Origin: Hymenobacter nitidus
GTDB lineage: Bacteria > Bacteroidota > Bacteroidia > Cytophagales > Hymenobacteraceae
DNA: 64,000 nt
Direction of reading: 5' to 3'
Assembly (NCBI RefSeq): GCF_020447315.1
Contig: NZ_JAJADQ010000001.1
Coordinates: forward strand, 310,001-374,000
Shown one piece after another: positions 1-9,311 of the stretch. The stretch's first letter is position 1. Each line of letters starts with the position of its first letter. Below the pieces are notes generated by a model. It made no database searches, was not told the origin of the DNA, and worked only from the letters and a program-made list of their open reading frames with translations. The position numbers and the translations under genes were made by a program.

Positions 1-110
1 CAACTTCGGAACCCGTTCGGGAGAATCGCTCATGGGCGCTAAAAGATTGCGGCTGCGTCAGGTGTGAGGTGGCAGTCGTGTAAACAAATGTACAGATTAT
101 ACTAATCCGC

Positions 111-1397
111 TCAAGAAGGGTTTTGTTGGGCCATTTGGACTTCCCTTTCCGTGCTTACTACGAGAAACCCGTAGAGAAAAACGAAAAGGTTGAATCCAAT
201 CTGCACTTCCAACAAGGAATCGACCAGCATAGCCGCTCCCATAATCAATAAGAAATGCACTACGTACGGGTTCTGCCGCTGTGCGGGTTGCAGCAAGGGC
301 GTGAGAAGCACCAGCAGCCAGAGAAACAGCCCGACAAAGCCACCCGCTACCAAGTAGTGCAGGTATTGGTTGTGAATCATGGCCCGGTTTTCGGGTTTAA
401 GGCCGTAATCGTGCCAGTCGTACTCGCGCATCATGGCCTCATGAGCGTCGGCGGCCCCCACGCCTAGCCACGGGTTGCGGCCCGCAACATTCTGCGCGGT
501 CTGCCAGGCCGCCAGCCGCTGCGAGAGGGAAGACGTGTTGATATCCTGCTTCAGGGTAAACTGTTCGATGTCGTAGAGCGACCCGCCCACCCGGCGCTGC
601 ACGGAAGGCAGGCTGCGGTAGGCTACCAGCGGAATAATAACCAGGCAGGCCAGTAGCACTAAGCCCATGGTGAACTGCCGCTTAAGCACCACAACCAGCA
701 CCGCATCGGCCAGCAGCGTGGCGTACAACGCCAGCAGCCCCGTGCGGTAGGCCAGCACGTGCAAGACGACCACTGCTACCACCACAGACAGGCGCAGCAG
801 CCACCGCACCAGCACCGGCGCGGCCTTCTCGCGCTGAAGCAGGAAGCCAAAATACACGGCCAGCACCAGCATGATGCTGAAATGGATGTGGAAGATGCGG
901 GTGACCGACGGAATATTCTGGCCCTGGTCAATGAGAAGGTTAGCCGGAGCGGGGTCCAGCAGGTACTTTCCCAGCGTGACGGCTCCAATCAGGGCAACCC
1001 CAACAGTGAAAAAGCAGCCCACGGTATAGCGCTGGGCACGTGTGAGCGGCACCGCCAGCGCGAAAATCAGCGGCACCCCGAGCAGTGGAAGTTGCCGGAA
1101 CACCTCGTGCCGCCAAACTTCCCAGGCCGTAGTGTAGAGCCCACTAACCAGCAGCAGCGCATAAAGCAGGGCCAGGCGCAGGGCAGCGCCGTTGCGGAGC
1201 CAGCGCGGCACTGCCTGCCGAAGATTAGGATTAAGCAAAGCCGCTACTGCCCCAGCCACTGGGCTCAACGATACCAGAGCCCGCGCGGCAAATAGCCCGA
1301 TGATGCCGGCAAGGCAGGCCACCACCAACAAATACTGCGACAGGCGCCCATCCTGATAAGCCCGACTGAAAGCACTCCCCGATGAGGATGGCATCAT
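111..1397 (-). CDS. O-antigen ligase family protein (WaaL/Wzy_C-like)
   Basis: A 428-residue polytopic inner-membrane protein with roughly a dozen hydrophobic segments. It carries the large periplasmic loop and the IHNQYLHYL motif at about residues 341-349 that are typical of the Wzy_C family, whose members join O-antigen to lipid A-core or polymerise O units at the periplasmic face. The start codon is the first of two consecutive ATGs; nothing better is seen upstream. It is the last gene of a minus-strand run and lies 27 bases after a GT9 gene that overlaps a GT2 gene, so a role in lipopolysaccharide assembly is likely. Ligase and polymerase cannot be told apart by sequence reading alone. 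Family certain, exact function not. Confidence 0.85.
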   Translation of the reverse strand: MMPSSSGSAFSRAYQDGRLSQYLLVVACLAGIIGLFAARALVSLSPVAGAVAALLNPNLRQAVPRWLRNGAALRLALLYALLLVSGLYTTAWEVWRHEVFRQLPLLGVPLIFALAVPLTRAQRYTVGCFFTVGVALIGAVTLGKYLLDPAPANLLIDQGQNIPSVTRIFHIHFSIMLVLAVYFGFLLQREKAAPVLVRWLLRLSVVVAVVVLHVLAYRTGLLALYATLLADAVLVVVLKRQFTMGLVLLACLVIIPLVAYRSLPSVQRRVGGSLYDIEQFTLKQDINTSSLSQRLAAWQTAQNVAGRNPWLGVGAADAHEAMMREYDWHDYGLKPENRAMIHNQYLHYLVAGGFVGLFLWLLVLLTPLLQPAQRQNPYVVHFLLIMGAAMLVDSLLEVQIGFNLFVFLYGFLVVSTEREVQMAQQNPS

Positions 1398-1424
1398 AGC
1401 ATAGAATTGAAAGCTGCAATAACG

Positions 1425-2465
1425 TCAGGATTGGGCACAGGGCAACTGCTTCCAGCGCAGAACCCGGGCCGCTACCGTCACGGGCTCTATGGCCTTGATG
1501 CAGGTGCAGGCGGCGGGCATTTTCCGGCAGTCGGAACAGTCGGGACGGTCGAAAACCAGATATTCAGCGTGTGCCCCCAGGGGAGCCCAGCGGCCGGGGT
1601 GCGTGGGGCGCATAGGCGGGTAAAGGCCCAGGGCATGGCGCCCCAGTGCCGCTGCCAGGTGTAGGGGCCCAGTGCTGGCCGCTACCAGACCATCGGCCTG
1701 CTGAATAAAGCTGAGTAGCTGGGCCAGCGTGAGGCGCCCGGTCAGATTGCCGGCCAGAAAAGCCGCATGCGCGTGCAGCCAGGGAGCTAATTCTTCTCCT
1801 TCGGCGGCTGTACCGGTGATAAAGACTCGGTGCCCGGCCTGATGCAGCAGCCGTGCTAGCGTCCCGAAATGGTCGAGGCCCCACTCCCGGGCGCTGCCCC
1901 GGCTACGGGGATGCAGCACCACATTCAGCTGCCCGGCTTTGCGGGCCGCCAACAGAGCATGTACGTCAGCAGGCAGCTCGGCGGTGGCGCGCAACTGCAC
2001 CAGTGGGGTAATCTCAGTCAGGGCAAGCTCGGTGGGCAGCCCCAGGGGCTGCAGCAGCTTCAGGTTGAGCTGAGCTTCGTGGAGCAACGAGTTGCGGCGG
2101 CTTAATGACACCAGCCGGTTGCAGGTAAGCCAGTGAATCCAGCGGTTGCGCGTTCCTACCCGGATAGGAATGCCGGCTTTCTGGGCTACCCGCGCCAGCA
2201 GCTTATTCGGAAAAACGTGCAGTATGGCTTCGGCCTTATACTGGCGCAGGGCCGCCACCTGACCGGCTTCCGGCAGCTTTATCAGCTCGTCATAGTTGAG
2301 AAAATCATCTACCCAGGGGCAGGCTTCGGCCACGGCCTGGGTGTAGGTGCGGCCCACGAGCACCACCCGGCAGCCGGGCACCAGTTGCTTGAGCTGACCA
2401 CACACGGGCAGCGTCAGTACGACGTCGCCAATGGCATCGGTACGACTAACCAGAAAAGTCCTCAT
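1425..2465 (-). CDS. Glycosyltransferase family 9 (heptosyltransferase-like)
   Basis: A 346-residue protein starting MRTFLVSRTDAIGDVV, the N-terminal signature of GT9 ADP-heptose:LPS heptosyltransferases, with the C-domain pieces VVLHPRSRGSAREWG (nucleotide-sugar site) and STGPLHLAAALG. It should add a heptose or related sugar to the lipopolysaccharide inner core on the cytoplasmic membrane face. The reading frame stays open for 117 codons upstream, but that extension lies inside the preceding GT2 gene; the start at 2465 overlaps the GT2 stop as ATGA, which implies translational coupling. It is followed after 27 bases by the O-antigen ligase. Sugar donor is not determined. Confidence 0.88.
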   Translation of the reverse strand: MRTFLVSRTDAIGDVVLTLPVCGQLKQLVPGCRVVLVGRTYTQAVAEACPWVDDFLNYDELIKLPEAGQVAALRQYKAEAILHVFPNKLLARVAQKAGIPIRVGTRNRWIHWLTCNRLVSLSRRNSLLHEAQLNLKLLQPLGLPTELALTEITPLVQLRATAELPADVHALLAARKAGQLNVVLHPRSRGSAREWGLDHFGTLARLLHQAGHRVFITGTAAEGEELAPWLHAHAAFLAGNLTGRLTLAQLLSFIQQADGLVAASTGPLHLAAALGRHALGLYPPMRPTHPGRWAPLGAHAEYLVFDRPDCSDCRKMPAACTCIKAIEPVTVAARVLRWKQLPCAQS

Positions 2466-3238
2466 GCGGGCAGAGCAGCGGTGGCAGATTTGGTACGCAA
2501 CTTGGCAAATTTCAGGAAAACGCCCCAGGCCGAAATTGTCGCTATGCACAAGCCGGCAAAGCCGTCCAGAAAGCCCAAGCGGAAGAAATAGCCGTGCACA
2601 AACTTCCAGACGGGCTTCAGCAGCAGGTGAAACAGCGTGACGCGGTACTTGCCGCGCAGAGTCAGCTCGGCGGCCGAAATACTGGTAAACCGGTTGAGCT
2701 GACTCACGTGCTGTTCCACGGAATGGTAAGAGTAGTGCAGCGCGTCGCCAGCCAAAGCGCCCACCGACTGCCCAGCCGCCACTTCGAACCGCTCGTGCAG
2801 GAGCAGCCCTTCCCACTGGCCAAGGCGCCGGTCGTAGAGGCGCAGCTTCCGGTCAGGATACCAGCCGCCGTGCCGCACCCAGGTTCCGCAGTAGTTGGTG
2901 AGACGGGCCAGCATGTAGCCCGCGTGCTGCCAGCTGCTCTTTACAGCCCTGATAGAGGCCCGCAGCTCGTTGGTCAGCACTTCGTCGGCATCGAGCTGGA
3001 GCACGTAGTCGTGGCGGGCCTGGGCGGTGGCGTAATTTTTCTGCTCGACGTAGCCGGCAAAGGCATGCTGCACTACCCGCGCCCCGTGCTGCCGGCAGAT
3101 GGCAACGGTCTGGTCCGTGGAGAAAGAATCGACCACGAGAACTTCGTCGGCTATATCCCCTACTGCCGCCAGGCAGCGGCCAATGTTGGCTTCTTCATTG
3201 AAGGTGATGATGACGACGGAGAGGAGAATTGAAGGCAT
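2462..3238 (-). CDS. Glycosyltransferase family 2 (WaaE/KdtX-like LPS core)
   Basis: A 258-residue GT-A fold transferase. It starts with the GT2 signature SVVIITFNEEANIGRCL, has a D-A-D metal site at residues 83-85 (LQLDADEV) and ends with a hydrophobic or amphipathic segment (about 205-250) that probably docks it to the membrane. This architecture matches WaaE/KdtX, which add glucose to core heptose. It is first of the three-gene LPS unit and its stop overlaps the GT9 start (ATGA). It is divergent from the TPR protein gene at 3333. Acceptor and donor are inferred from family only. Confidence 0.87.
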   Translation of the reverse strand: MPSILLSVVIITFNEEANIGRCLAAVGDIADEVLVVDSFSTDQTVAICRQHGARVVQHAFAGYVEQKNYATAQARHDYVLQLDADEVLTNELRASIRAVKSSWQHAGYMLARLTNYCGTWVRHGGWYPDRKLRLYDRRLGQWEGLLLHERFEVAAGQSVGALAGDALHYSYHSVEQHVSQLNRFTSISAAELTLRGKYRVTLFHLLLKPVWKFVHGYFFRLGFLDGFAGLCIATISAWGVFLKFAKLRTKSATAALPA

Positions 3239-3332
3239 ACGTGGAGCAAATATCGGCAGGAATACCGGGCAAGTTGTAGTTTTACTCAGGTACGGTCTTG
3301 CCGAGCCGACTACACTCTTCTTCTGCCATCAT

Positions 3333-4142
3333 ATGCGTTTAGCGTTTCGTTTGCTGGCCTTGTTGCTGCTGTTGGCAGTACCCGGTTTTAGTCAGAGCCA
3401 GTACTATTTGTACGGCAATGTGGCGGTTTTGCCCCGGCAGATAAATACCGTCAACCTGATTCATGTAAACTTCGACTCCAGTATCCGGAAAGGCGACACT
3501 ATTGAGAAAGGCCAAAGAATAGGCACCACAAGCCTGACGCCCAAGGTGCGCTCGGCACGGTACGGACTCCAGATTCTGGATTCAGAAGCAGCTTACAAAA
3601 AGGGAGACTATGCCACGGCCGCCGCCGTGCTGGAAGATGCCGCGCAGCAAGAAGCCGATAATCCGTTTATCAGCTACCAGCTGGCCCGCGCCCTCTACAA
3701 AATGGACGCCAGCAAGCCCCGGGCGTACACGCTCTACCAACGGCTCATTACCCAGCTCGATAAGGCTGGCGAAACCAACGATTCGACCCTGAATGTGGAT
3801 GTCTGGTTTGCTGAGGCCTATTGGAAACTGGGCACCCTGTACATGGATAATGCCCAGTGGCCAGAAGCTATTCTCAGCATTTCCCAGGGAATTATAGCGG
3901 CGCCCAAGGAGGATCTTGCCAATACTCCCTTGCAGGAAGAAATGCTGGCATACTTGACCGAGTGCTTCTACCATATCGGCGACCGGGCCATGTGCCAGCA
4001 CTACGGGCAGCTTACCCTGAAGCTATTTCCGCAGAACCAGTACGTGAAACCATATCTGGCGCAGCTGCGCCGCACTGCCCCCCCGCAGGCACAAAAAAAG
4101 CCCGCCCGAAAAGCTTCGGGCGGGCTGCAAAAAAAGCGCTAG
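3333..4142 (+). CDS. Secreted TPR-repeat protein
   Basis: A 269-residue protein with a signal peptide (MRLAFRLLALLLLLAVPGFSQ, written here only to its cleavage region) and helical TPR-like repeats from about residue 80 to 240 (for example AAYKKGDYATAAAVLEDAA and YWKLGTLYMDNAQWPEAIL). The frame is open 78 codons further up, but the ATG at 3333 gives a clean signal peptide and avoids overlap with the divergent GT2 gene. It is likely a periplasmic protein-interaction module; no enzymatic domain is seen. The last 15 codons (lysine-rich KKPARK...KKR) coincide with a strong hairpin that serves as the terminator of the convergent ahcY gene, so the C-terminus is shaped by a non-coding signal. Confidence 0.8.
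   Translation: MRLAFRLLALLLLLAVPGFSQSQYYLYGNVAVLPRQINTVNLIHVNFDSSIRKGDTIEKGQRIGTTSLTPKVRSARYGLQILDSEAAYKKGDYATAAAVLEDAAQQEADNPFISYQLARALYKMDASKPRAYTLYQRLITQLDKAGETNDSTLNVDVWFAEAYWKLGTLYMDNAQWPEAILSISQGIIAAPKEDLANTPLQEEMLAYLTECFYHIGDRAMCQHYGQLTLKLFPQNQYVKPYLAQLRRTAPPQAQKKPARKASGGLQKKR
4100..4125 (-). terminator. ahcY terminator embedded in neighbouring coding sequence
   Basis: An 11-bp perfect stem (GCCCGCCCGAA with its complement) closes a 4-base loop. Read on the minus strand it is followed by seven T residues (4093-4099) and preceded by an A/T-rich stretch, the classic intrinsic terminator form. It sits 28 bases after the ahcY stop but lies wholly inside the 3' end of the convergent TPR gene. 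Confidence 0.85.
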
Positions 4143-4152
4143 GCCGTTATTC

Positions 4153-5472
<1,320 letters not shown>

Positions 5473-5500
5473 GATGCAGAAGATATTTGCGATTCAACTA

Positions 5501-5508
5501 CAAAGGTA
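5501..5508 (-). promoter_or_regulatory. Putative ahcY promoter -7 element
   Basis: On the minus strand the sequence is TACCTTTG, a full match to the Bacteroidota -7 consensus TAnnTTTG, 29 bases before the ahcY start. A TTGG 18 bases upstream can act as the -33 element; it falls within the 3' arm of the hairpin at 5519-5569. Confidence 0.5.
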
Positions 5509-5518
5509 GCCAAAATGT

Positions 5519-5569
5519 TAGCGAAGCCAAGAAGCCTACCCCGACGGAGTAGGCTTCTTGGCTTCGCTA
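5519..5569 (-). terminator. 21-bp perfect hairpin, terminator of the DUF4397 gene
   Basis: Arms 5519-5539 and 5549-5569 are perfect complements of 21 bases around a 9-base loop. It begins 28 bases after the DUF4397 stop codon, reading on the minus strand, and is followed by a short T-rich stretch (CATTTTGG). It is immediately upstream of, and partly overlaps, the putative ahcY promoter, so it may also influence ahcY expression. Confidence 0.6.
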
Positions 5570-5596
5570 GCAGGGAGTTAAGCGAAAAAAGCGAGC

Positions 5597-6367
5597 TTAG
5601 TTATTCTCGATGAGAATAGCTTTCAACCGCTGAGCGTCGGGGATGCTGTTGTTTTTCACACCGCGCAGAACCACGGTGTAAATTTTGCCCGCGGCGTATG
5701 CCTTAGTCGCCGTGGAAGAATTGGTGCCGCCGGTGCCGTCACCCACCGAAGCCTCGGTGGTAGCCGTGGCGCCCGAGCCAATCGATACGGCCAGGTTGTA
5801 GGTGCCTGGGTTGATTTCCGTGAAGCCGGAAGCCGTGCTGAAGGCTACATTGGAGATAATATCGGTGGTGCCAATGGTGGGATTGGGTACCGACAGGCTT
5901 ACCGAGTTTGGCGAGCCTACGCCGAGGTGTACCAACCGGATTTTGGCTTTGCCGGTAGCAGGAGCCGTCAAGTCGTCAGATACGGCCAGGCTGGCTACCG
6001 AGCCCAGCGCCGAGGTGGGCGAATAGGCAAAAACGGAGTAGCTCTTATCCTTCTCCACGGCCAGAGCCTGGGTCAGGGCCGTGGTGCCAGTAGTGGCATC
6101 GTTGATTTTGATGGACTGGGCACCGGCCACCACACTGGTGTAAGGCGAGTTGGTGCCGAAGGTGAGCGAGCCCACTTCTTTGTTATCGTTGGCGACAAAC
6201 TTCACGGCGCCAGCAGAGGAAGCTGCCGCGTGCACGAAGAGTACTCGACCTTGGTCAGGCGTAGGCGTGACGGACTCGTCGTCTTTGCTGCAGCCGGCGA
6301 AGACCAGAGCAGCTGGTACTACTGCCAATAAAAAACGGCGCTGCAGGATGTTTACGATGGTTTTCAT
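5597..6367 (-). CDS. DUF4397 domain lipoprotein
   Basis: A 256-residue exported lipoprotein: signal peptide with lipobox FAGC, acylated Cys26, then a Ser/Thr/Asp-rich linker (SKDDESVTPTPDQG). The body matches DUF4397, an immunoglobulin-like beta-sandwich family, with the typical GRVLFVHAA opening and a second related half beginning KIRLVHLGVGSPNSV at about residue 142. Such proteins sit on the outer membrane or cell surface of Bacteroidota; their role is unknown. It stands alone between ahcY and a divergent secreted protein and ends in a strong hairpin. Confidence 0.8.
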   Translation of the reverse strand: MKTIVNILQRRFLLAVVPAALVFAGCSKDDESVTPTPDQGRVLFVHAAASSAGAVKFVANDNKEVGSLTFGTNSPYTSVVAGAQSIKINDATTGTTALTQALAVEKDKSYSVFAYSPTSALGSVASLAVSDDLTAPATGKAKIRLVHLGVGSPNSVSLSVPNPTIGTTDIISNVAFSTASGFTEINPGTYNLAVSIGSGATATTEASVGDGTGGTNSSTATKAYAAGKIYTVVLRGVKNNSIPDAQRLKAILIENN

Positions 6368-6551
6368 ACGCTAGAAAAAAAGTAAGTGCGGTTTCAACTG
6401 CCGACAGAACGTAAGACCCGTTGTTTTTGTTGGATGGGGTAAGCAAAGTTTTTCCGGACGAATAGGATTATTTCCTCGACCAACGTCTTAGCTAGCTATT
6501 GCACAGTGTAGTACATTTGCATTCACGCCTATTCCTTCCTTGCAACATCCT

Positions 6552-7154
6552 ATGTCTCTTCTTCGTCGTTCGGCGCTTGCGCTTTGCTTTTCGCTACCCG
6601 CTACCGCCGTTTTTGCCCAGCAGGCTCCCGCCAGCACAGCTCCCGTCATCCGGTTGAGCCCTGAAGATCAGGCCCGCGGGCTGAACGGGGCACAGCGCAA
6701 TTTCTTCTTCACGACGGGAGAAAGCACGCGCGAGGAAGACTATATCAATGCCGGCTTTTTCGGGCAGCGGCTACGGCCTTACTTGGCGGGCAACCCGGAA
6801 GCTTTGGCCAACCTGAATGCTTATCGGGCGCAGAAGTGGCTGTACCTGGGTGAGCGGCTCACGTTTGTGGGCGCTGTGGCTTTCTACAGCCAGCAGGTAC
6901 TCTCCAGCGACAGTGAGCATCAGTACTTTAAGGACACGCAGAAGGCAGCTATCGGAGTTGCCACGCTGAGCTTGCTGTCGAATATTTTTATTACCCGGCA
7001 TACCAATGAGCGGTTTCAGCGCGCGGTATCGACCCACAACGCCGGGCTTTCCTCGGCGCACAACATGCTGCAGCGCCTCACCCCGACCGGCGTTGGGCTG
7101 GCGGCATCGGCAACTGGCCAGCCGCTGCTAGCTTTGCGCTGGAACGTGCGGTAA
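6552..7154 (+). CDS. Secreted hypothetical protein
   Basis: A 200-residue protein with a signal peptide (MSLLRRSALALCFSLPATAVFA), then a polar domain and two or three moderately hydrophobic helices (about residues 105-155, LTFVGAVAFYSQQVL and AIGVATLSLLSNIFI). No family is recognised. The start was placed at ATG 6552 because it gives a compact signal peptide; a TTG four codons upstream is the alternative. A TACATTTG element lies at 6512-6519, 33 bases before the start. It is 33 bases ahead of the methyltransferase gene and may be cotranscribed with it. It may be a membrane-associated periplasmic protein. Confidence 0.7.
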   Translation: MSLLRRSALALCFSLPATAVFAQQAPASTAPVIRLSPEDQARGLNGAQRNFFFTTGESTREEDYINAGFFGQRLRPYLAGNPEALANLNAYRAQKWLYLGERLTFVGAVAFYSQQVLSSDSEHQYFKDTQKAAIGVATLSLLSNIFITRHTNERFQRAVSTHNAGLSSAHNMLQRLTPTGVGLAASATGQPLLALRWNVR

Positions 7155-7187
7155 GCCGTTTGCGCTGTTTTCCCGTAATTACCTTTC

Positions 7188-8375
7188 ATGAACTATCCGC
7201 TTGCTGCAGCGGCCCGGCAATACGTTGCCGACCATTTGCATGACGACCCCGCTCAACTGGCTTTGCAGGCCCGGCGCTATCCGGGCCTGCCGGTGCCGGA
7301 CTTGGTGCGGCAAATCCAGGCCCGCCAGAAAGCCCGTACCAAGCTTCCGTCCTGGGCCGATAACCCCGACCTGATTTTCCCCCCGGCTTTATCCGTCGAG
7401 CAGGCTTCTTCGGCCCGCTCGGCGGCGTTTAAAGCCAGTTTGGTGCAGGGCCAGCGCCTGGTAGATCTGACCGGCGGCTTCGGGGTGGATGCCACGCACT
7501 TTGCCACCCAGATTCCGGAGGTGCACTACGTGGAGCGCGACCCGGCGCTGGTGGCGGTGGTGCAGTACAATCTGGCCCAGCTCGGCATTACCAACATCAC
7601 CTGCCACGCCGACGACGCGCTGAGCTTCCTGAAAAGCACGCCCGATACGTTCGACTGGATTTATCTGGACCCAGCCCGTCGTAGCTCCGCCGACAAGAAG
7701 ATTTACCGGCTGCAGGACTGCGAGCCGGATGTGCTGCGCATTCTGCCCCTGCTGCTGCACAAAGGCCGGCGCGTGCTGCTCAAGACCTCGCCGATGCTGG
7801 ACATTGAGCAGGCATTGCTGGAGCTGAAGCAGGTGCGGCGCTTGTGGGTCGTGGCCGTCGATAATGAGTGCAAAGAGGTGCTTTACGAACTCGGCCCCGA
7901 GGCGGCCGTCGACCCGGAACGCTACACGGTGAATCTGCTGCGGAACGGGCAGCAGCAGGAATTCCGGCTGAACAAGGCCCGCGAAACCCGCGCCATTGCC
8001 CGCTACGCCGAAGCCCAGGGGTTCCTCTACGAGCCCAACGTGGCCATTCTCAAGGCCGGTGGGTTCAAGAGCGTAGGCACGGCCTTCGAGCTGCTCAAGC
8101 TGCACCAGCACAGCCACCTCTACACCTCCGACACGCTCCGGGCTGACTTCCCCGGCCGCATTTTCCGGATTGTGGCCACCGAGCGCTACGACCGGGACGC
8201 GCTGCGGGCCCATCTCGGCCCCGAAGCCCGCGCCCACGTCACAACCCGCAACTTCCCCGACTCGGTAGCTGATTTCCGCCACCGTACCGGTATCCGCGAA
8301 GGAGGCAATCTGTACATGTTTGCCACCACTGACTTGCAGGGCAGACTGGCGGTGCTGGTGTGCGAAAAGCTGTAA
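7188..8375 (+). CDS. SAM-dependent methyltransferase with THUMP-like domain
   Basis: A 395-residue class I methyltransferase. The SAM-binding motif I VDLTGGFGVDATHFA is at about residues 89-103, motif II YVERDP follows, and motif IV WIYLDPARR at about 161-169 has the D-P-A/P-x form often seen in nucleic-acid methyltransferases. The C-terminal third matches the THUMP-like domain that accompanies RNA methyltransferases, so an RNA substrate is likely, although the specific base is unknown. No operon partner beyond the upstream secreted protein. It converges on the glycosylase gene across a 214-base gap filled by palindromic repeats. Confidence 0.75.
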   Translation: MNYPLAAAARQYVADHLHDDPAQLALQARRYPGLPVPDLVRQIQARQKARTKLPSWADNPDLIFPPALSVEQASSARSAAFKASLVQGQRLVDLTGGFGVDATHFATQIPEVHYVERDPALVAVVQYNLAQLGITNITCHADDALSFLKSTPDTFDWIYLDPARRSSADKKIYRLQDCEPDVLRILPLLLHKGRRVLLKTSPMLDIEQALLELKQVRRLWVVAVDNECKEVLYELGPEAAVDPERYTVNLLRNGQQQEFRLNKARETRAIARYAEAQGFLYEPNVAILKAGGFKSVGTAFELLKLHQHSHLYTSDTLRADFPGRIFRIVATERYDRDALRAHLGPEARAHVTTRNFPDSVADFRHRTGIREGGNLYMFATTDLQGRLAVLVCEKL

Positions 8376-8385
8376 CGATACAAGT

Positions 8386-8450
8386 GACTATAAACGGCTG
8401 TGGGGGAGCATTCCAGAACTTGGAATGCTCCCCCACAGCCGTTTATAGTC
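8386..8450. repeat. 30-bp perfect inverted repeat (giant hairpin)
   Basis: Bases 8386-8415 and 8421-8450 are perfect complements of 30 bases separated by five bases. The structure starts 11 bases after the methyltransferase stop, has no long T tract on either side, and its tip is the first palindrome of the 41-nt-period array. It can act as a transcription barrier for both convergent genes, but its length and its link to the array suggest a repeat element. Confidence 0.8.
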
Positions 8451-8572
8451 ATTCCGAAATCCGGAACGGCACCTGACGGCCGTTTACCAGCATTCCCAAA
8501 CACGGAATGGTGCCTGACGACCATCAGACGGCATTACGGATTTCGGAATACTGATAAATGGCGCGTTAGGCA
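8409..8572. repeat. Four-unit tandem array, 41-nt period, of 19-bp palindromes
   Basis: Imperfect 19-bp palindromes of the form CATTCC-N7-GGAATG begin at 8409, 8450, 8491 and 8532, exactly 41 bases apart. The 22-base intervals are also partly related: units one and two share GCCGTTTA at the same offset, units two and three share CCTGACG. The array ends 18 bases before the glycosylase stop codon. The units are too divergent for a CRISPR and no cas genes are present. Confidence 0.75.
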
Positions 8573-8589
8573 CTCATTATTCCACCCTC

Positions 8590-9192
8590 TCACCGTGCCG
8601 GGCTGGTCCAGGGGCTGCCTTTGAGACGAAAGCGCCAGGGTAGCGCGGCATCATCTCCGGCGTAGTCGATGCCGACGCGGGGGCTAGCAATGATTAGATC
8701 TTGCGCGATTGGCTCCTGGCGGTCCTCCATCCAAATCAGGTCGCCGGTTAGGTCGGTGCCGTAATGCTTGGTAGTAATGCCCAGGGCCTGGGTGAGCAGA
8801 CCGGGGCCGCCGGTGAGGTTGCGGGCCGGTTGCGTGAGGCCCCGGCGCAGCAGCATTTCCGCAATACCTTCGGTGGGCTCCAGGCCCCGGATCAGGACGG
8901 CATCGGCCTTACCGGCTTCGTTGGTAATGATGTTGAAGAGTACGTAGCGACCATAAATCAGGTAGGTGTAGGCCACGCCGCCGGGCTCGTACATCACCTT
9001 GGTGCGGGCCGTATAGCGGCCCAGGTGCGAGTGGCAGGCCTGGTCGTTGAGGTGGGCGTAGGCCTCGGTTTCCACGATGCGCCCCCCGGTCAGCACGCCG
9101 TCGATGGTGGTGAGCAGGTACTTGCCGAGCAGGTCGCGGGCAATCTGCACGACGTCGGAGCCCTGGTAAAAGGCGAGGGGAAGTTTGGGCAT
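8590..9192 (-). CDS. 3-methyladenine DNA glycosylase (AAG/MPG family)
   Basis: Excises alkylated purines such as 3-methyladenine and hypoxanthine to begin base-excision repair. The 200-residue protein begins PLAFYQGSDVVQIARDLLGK and contains the catalytic ETEAY motif (general-base Glu), the YVYLIYG-like segment AYTYLIYGRYVLFNI that forms the DNA-intercalating region, and the conserved NLTGGPGLL. Length fits the AAG family. The start at 9192 is preferred to an ATG 19 codons upstream because the extension (Ser, Pro and Cys rich) is not family-like. It converges on the methyltransferase gene; it appears to be a single-gene unit. Confidence 0.92.
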   Translation of the reverse strand: MPKLPLAFYQGSDVVQIARDLLGKYLLTTIDGVLTGGRIVETEAYAHLNDQACHSHLGRYTARTKVMYEPGGVAYTYLIYGRYVLFNIITNEAGKADAVLIRGLEPTEGIAEMLLRRGLTQPARNLTGGPGLLTQALGITTKHYGTDLTGDLIWMEDRQEPIAQDLIIASPRVGIDYAGDDAALPWRFRLKGSPWTSPAR

Positions 9193-9296
9193 ACAACTAC
9201 AGGAGCAAGGGCGGAAAGAGGTGCCGCGGGGCGCCGACTCCTGAGCCAAACGATTTCCCGACCCCGACGGTTAGGCCGCACTTCGCAAAAACGCCT

Positions 9297-9304
9297 TATC
9301 TTTG
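9297..9304 (+). promoter_or_regulatory. Promoter -7 element of the B12 riboswitch transcript
   Basis: TATCTTTG matches the Bacteroidota -7 consensus TAnnTTTG exactly and ends eight bases before the conserved 5' part of the cobalamin riboswitch, which is where a transcript start would be expected. Confidence 0.65.
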
Positions 9305-9311
9305 TCCCGTT

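Noticed and set aside
1..110. Gene fragment at the left edge
   Set aside because: No frame with recognisable protein content; probably the downstream region of the O-antigen ligase gene.
2466..2816. N-terminal extension of the GT9 gene
   Set aside because: The extra 117 codons lie within the GT2 gene, are Arg/Ala rich and precede the family-typical start MRTFLVSR.
5473..5518. SAH riboswitch before ahcY
   Set aside because: The leader is too short (about 25-45 bases) and has no pseudoknot-like conserved core.
8409..8572. CRISPR array
   Set aside because: The 19-bp units differ from each other, the intervals are partly related, only four units exist and no cas genes are present.
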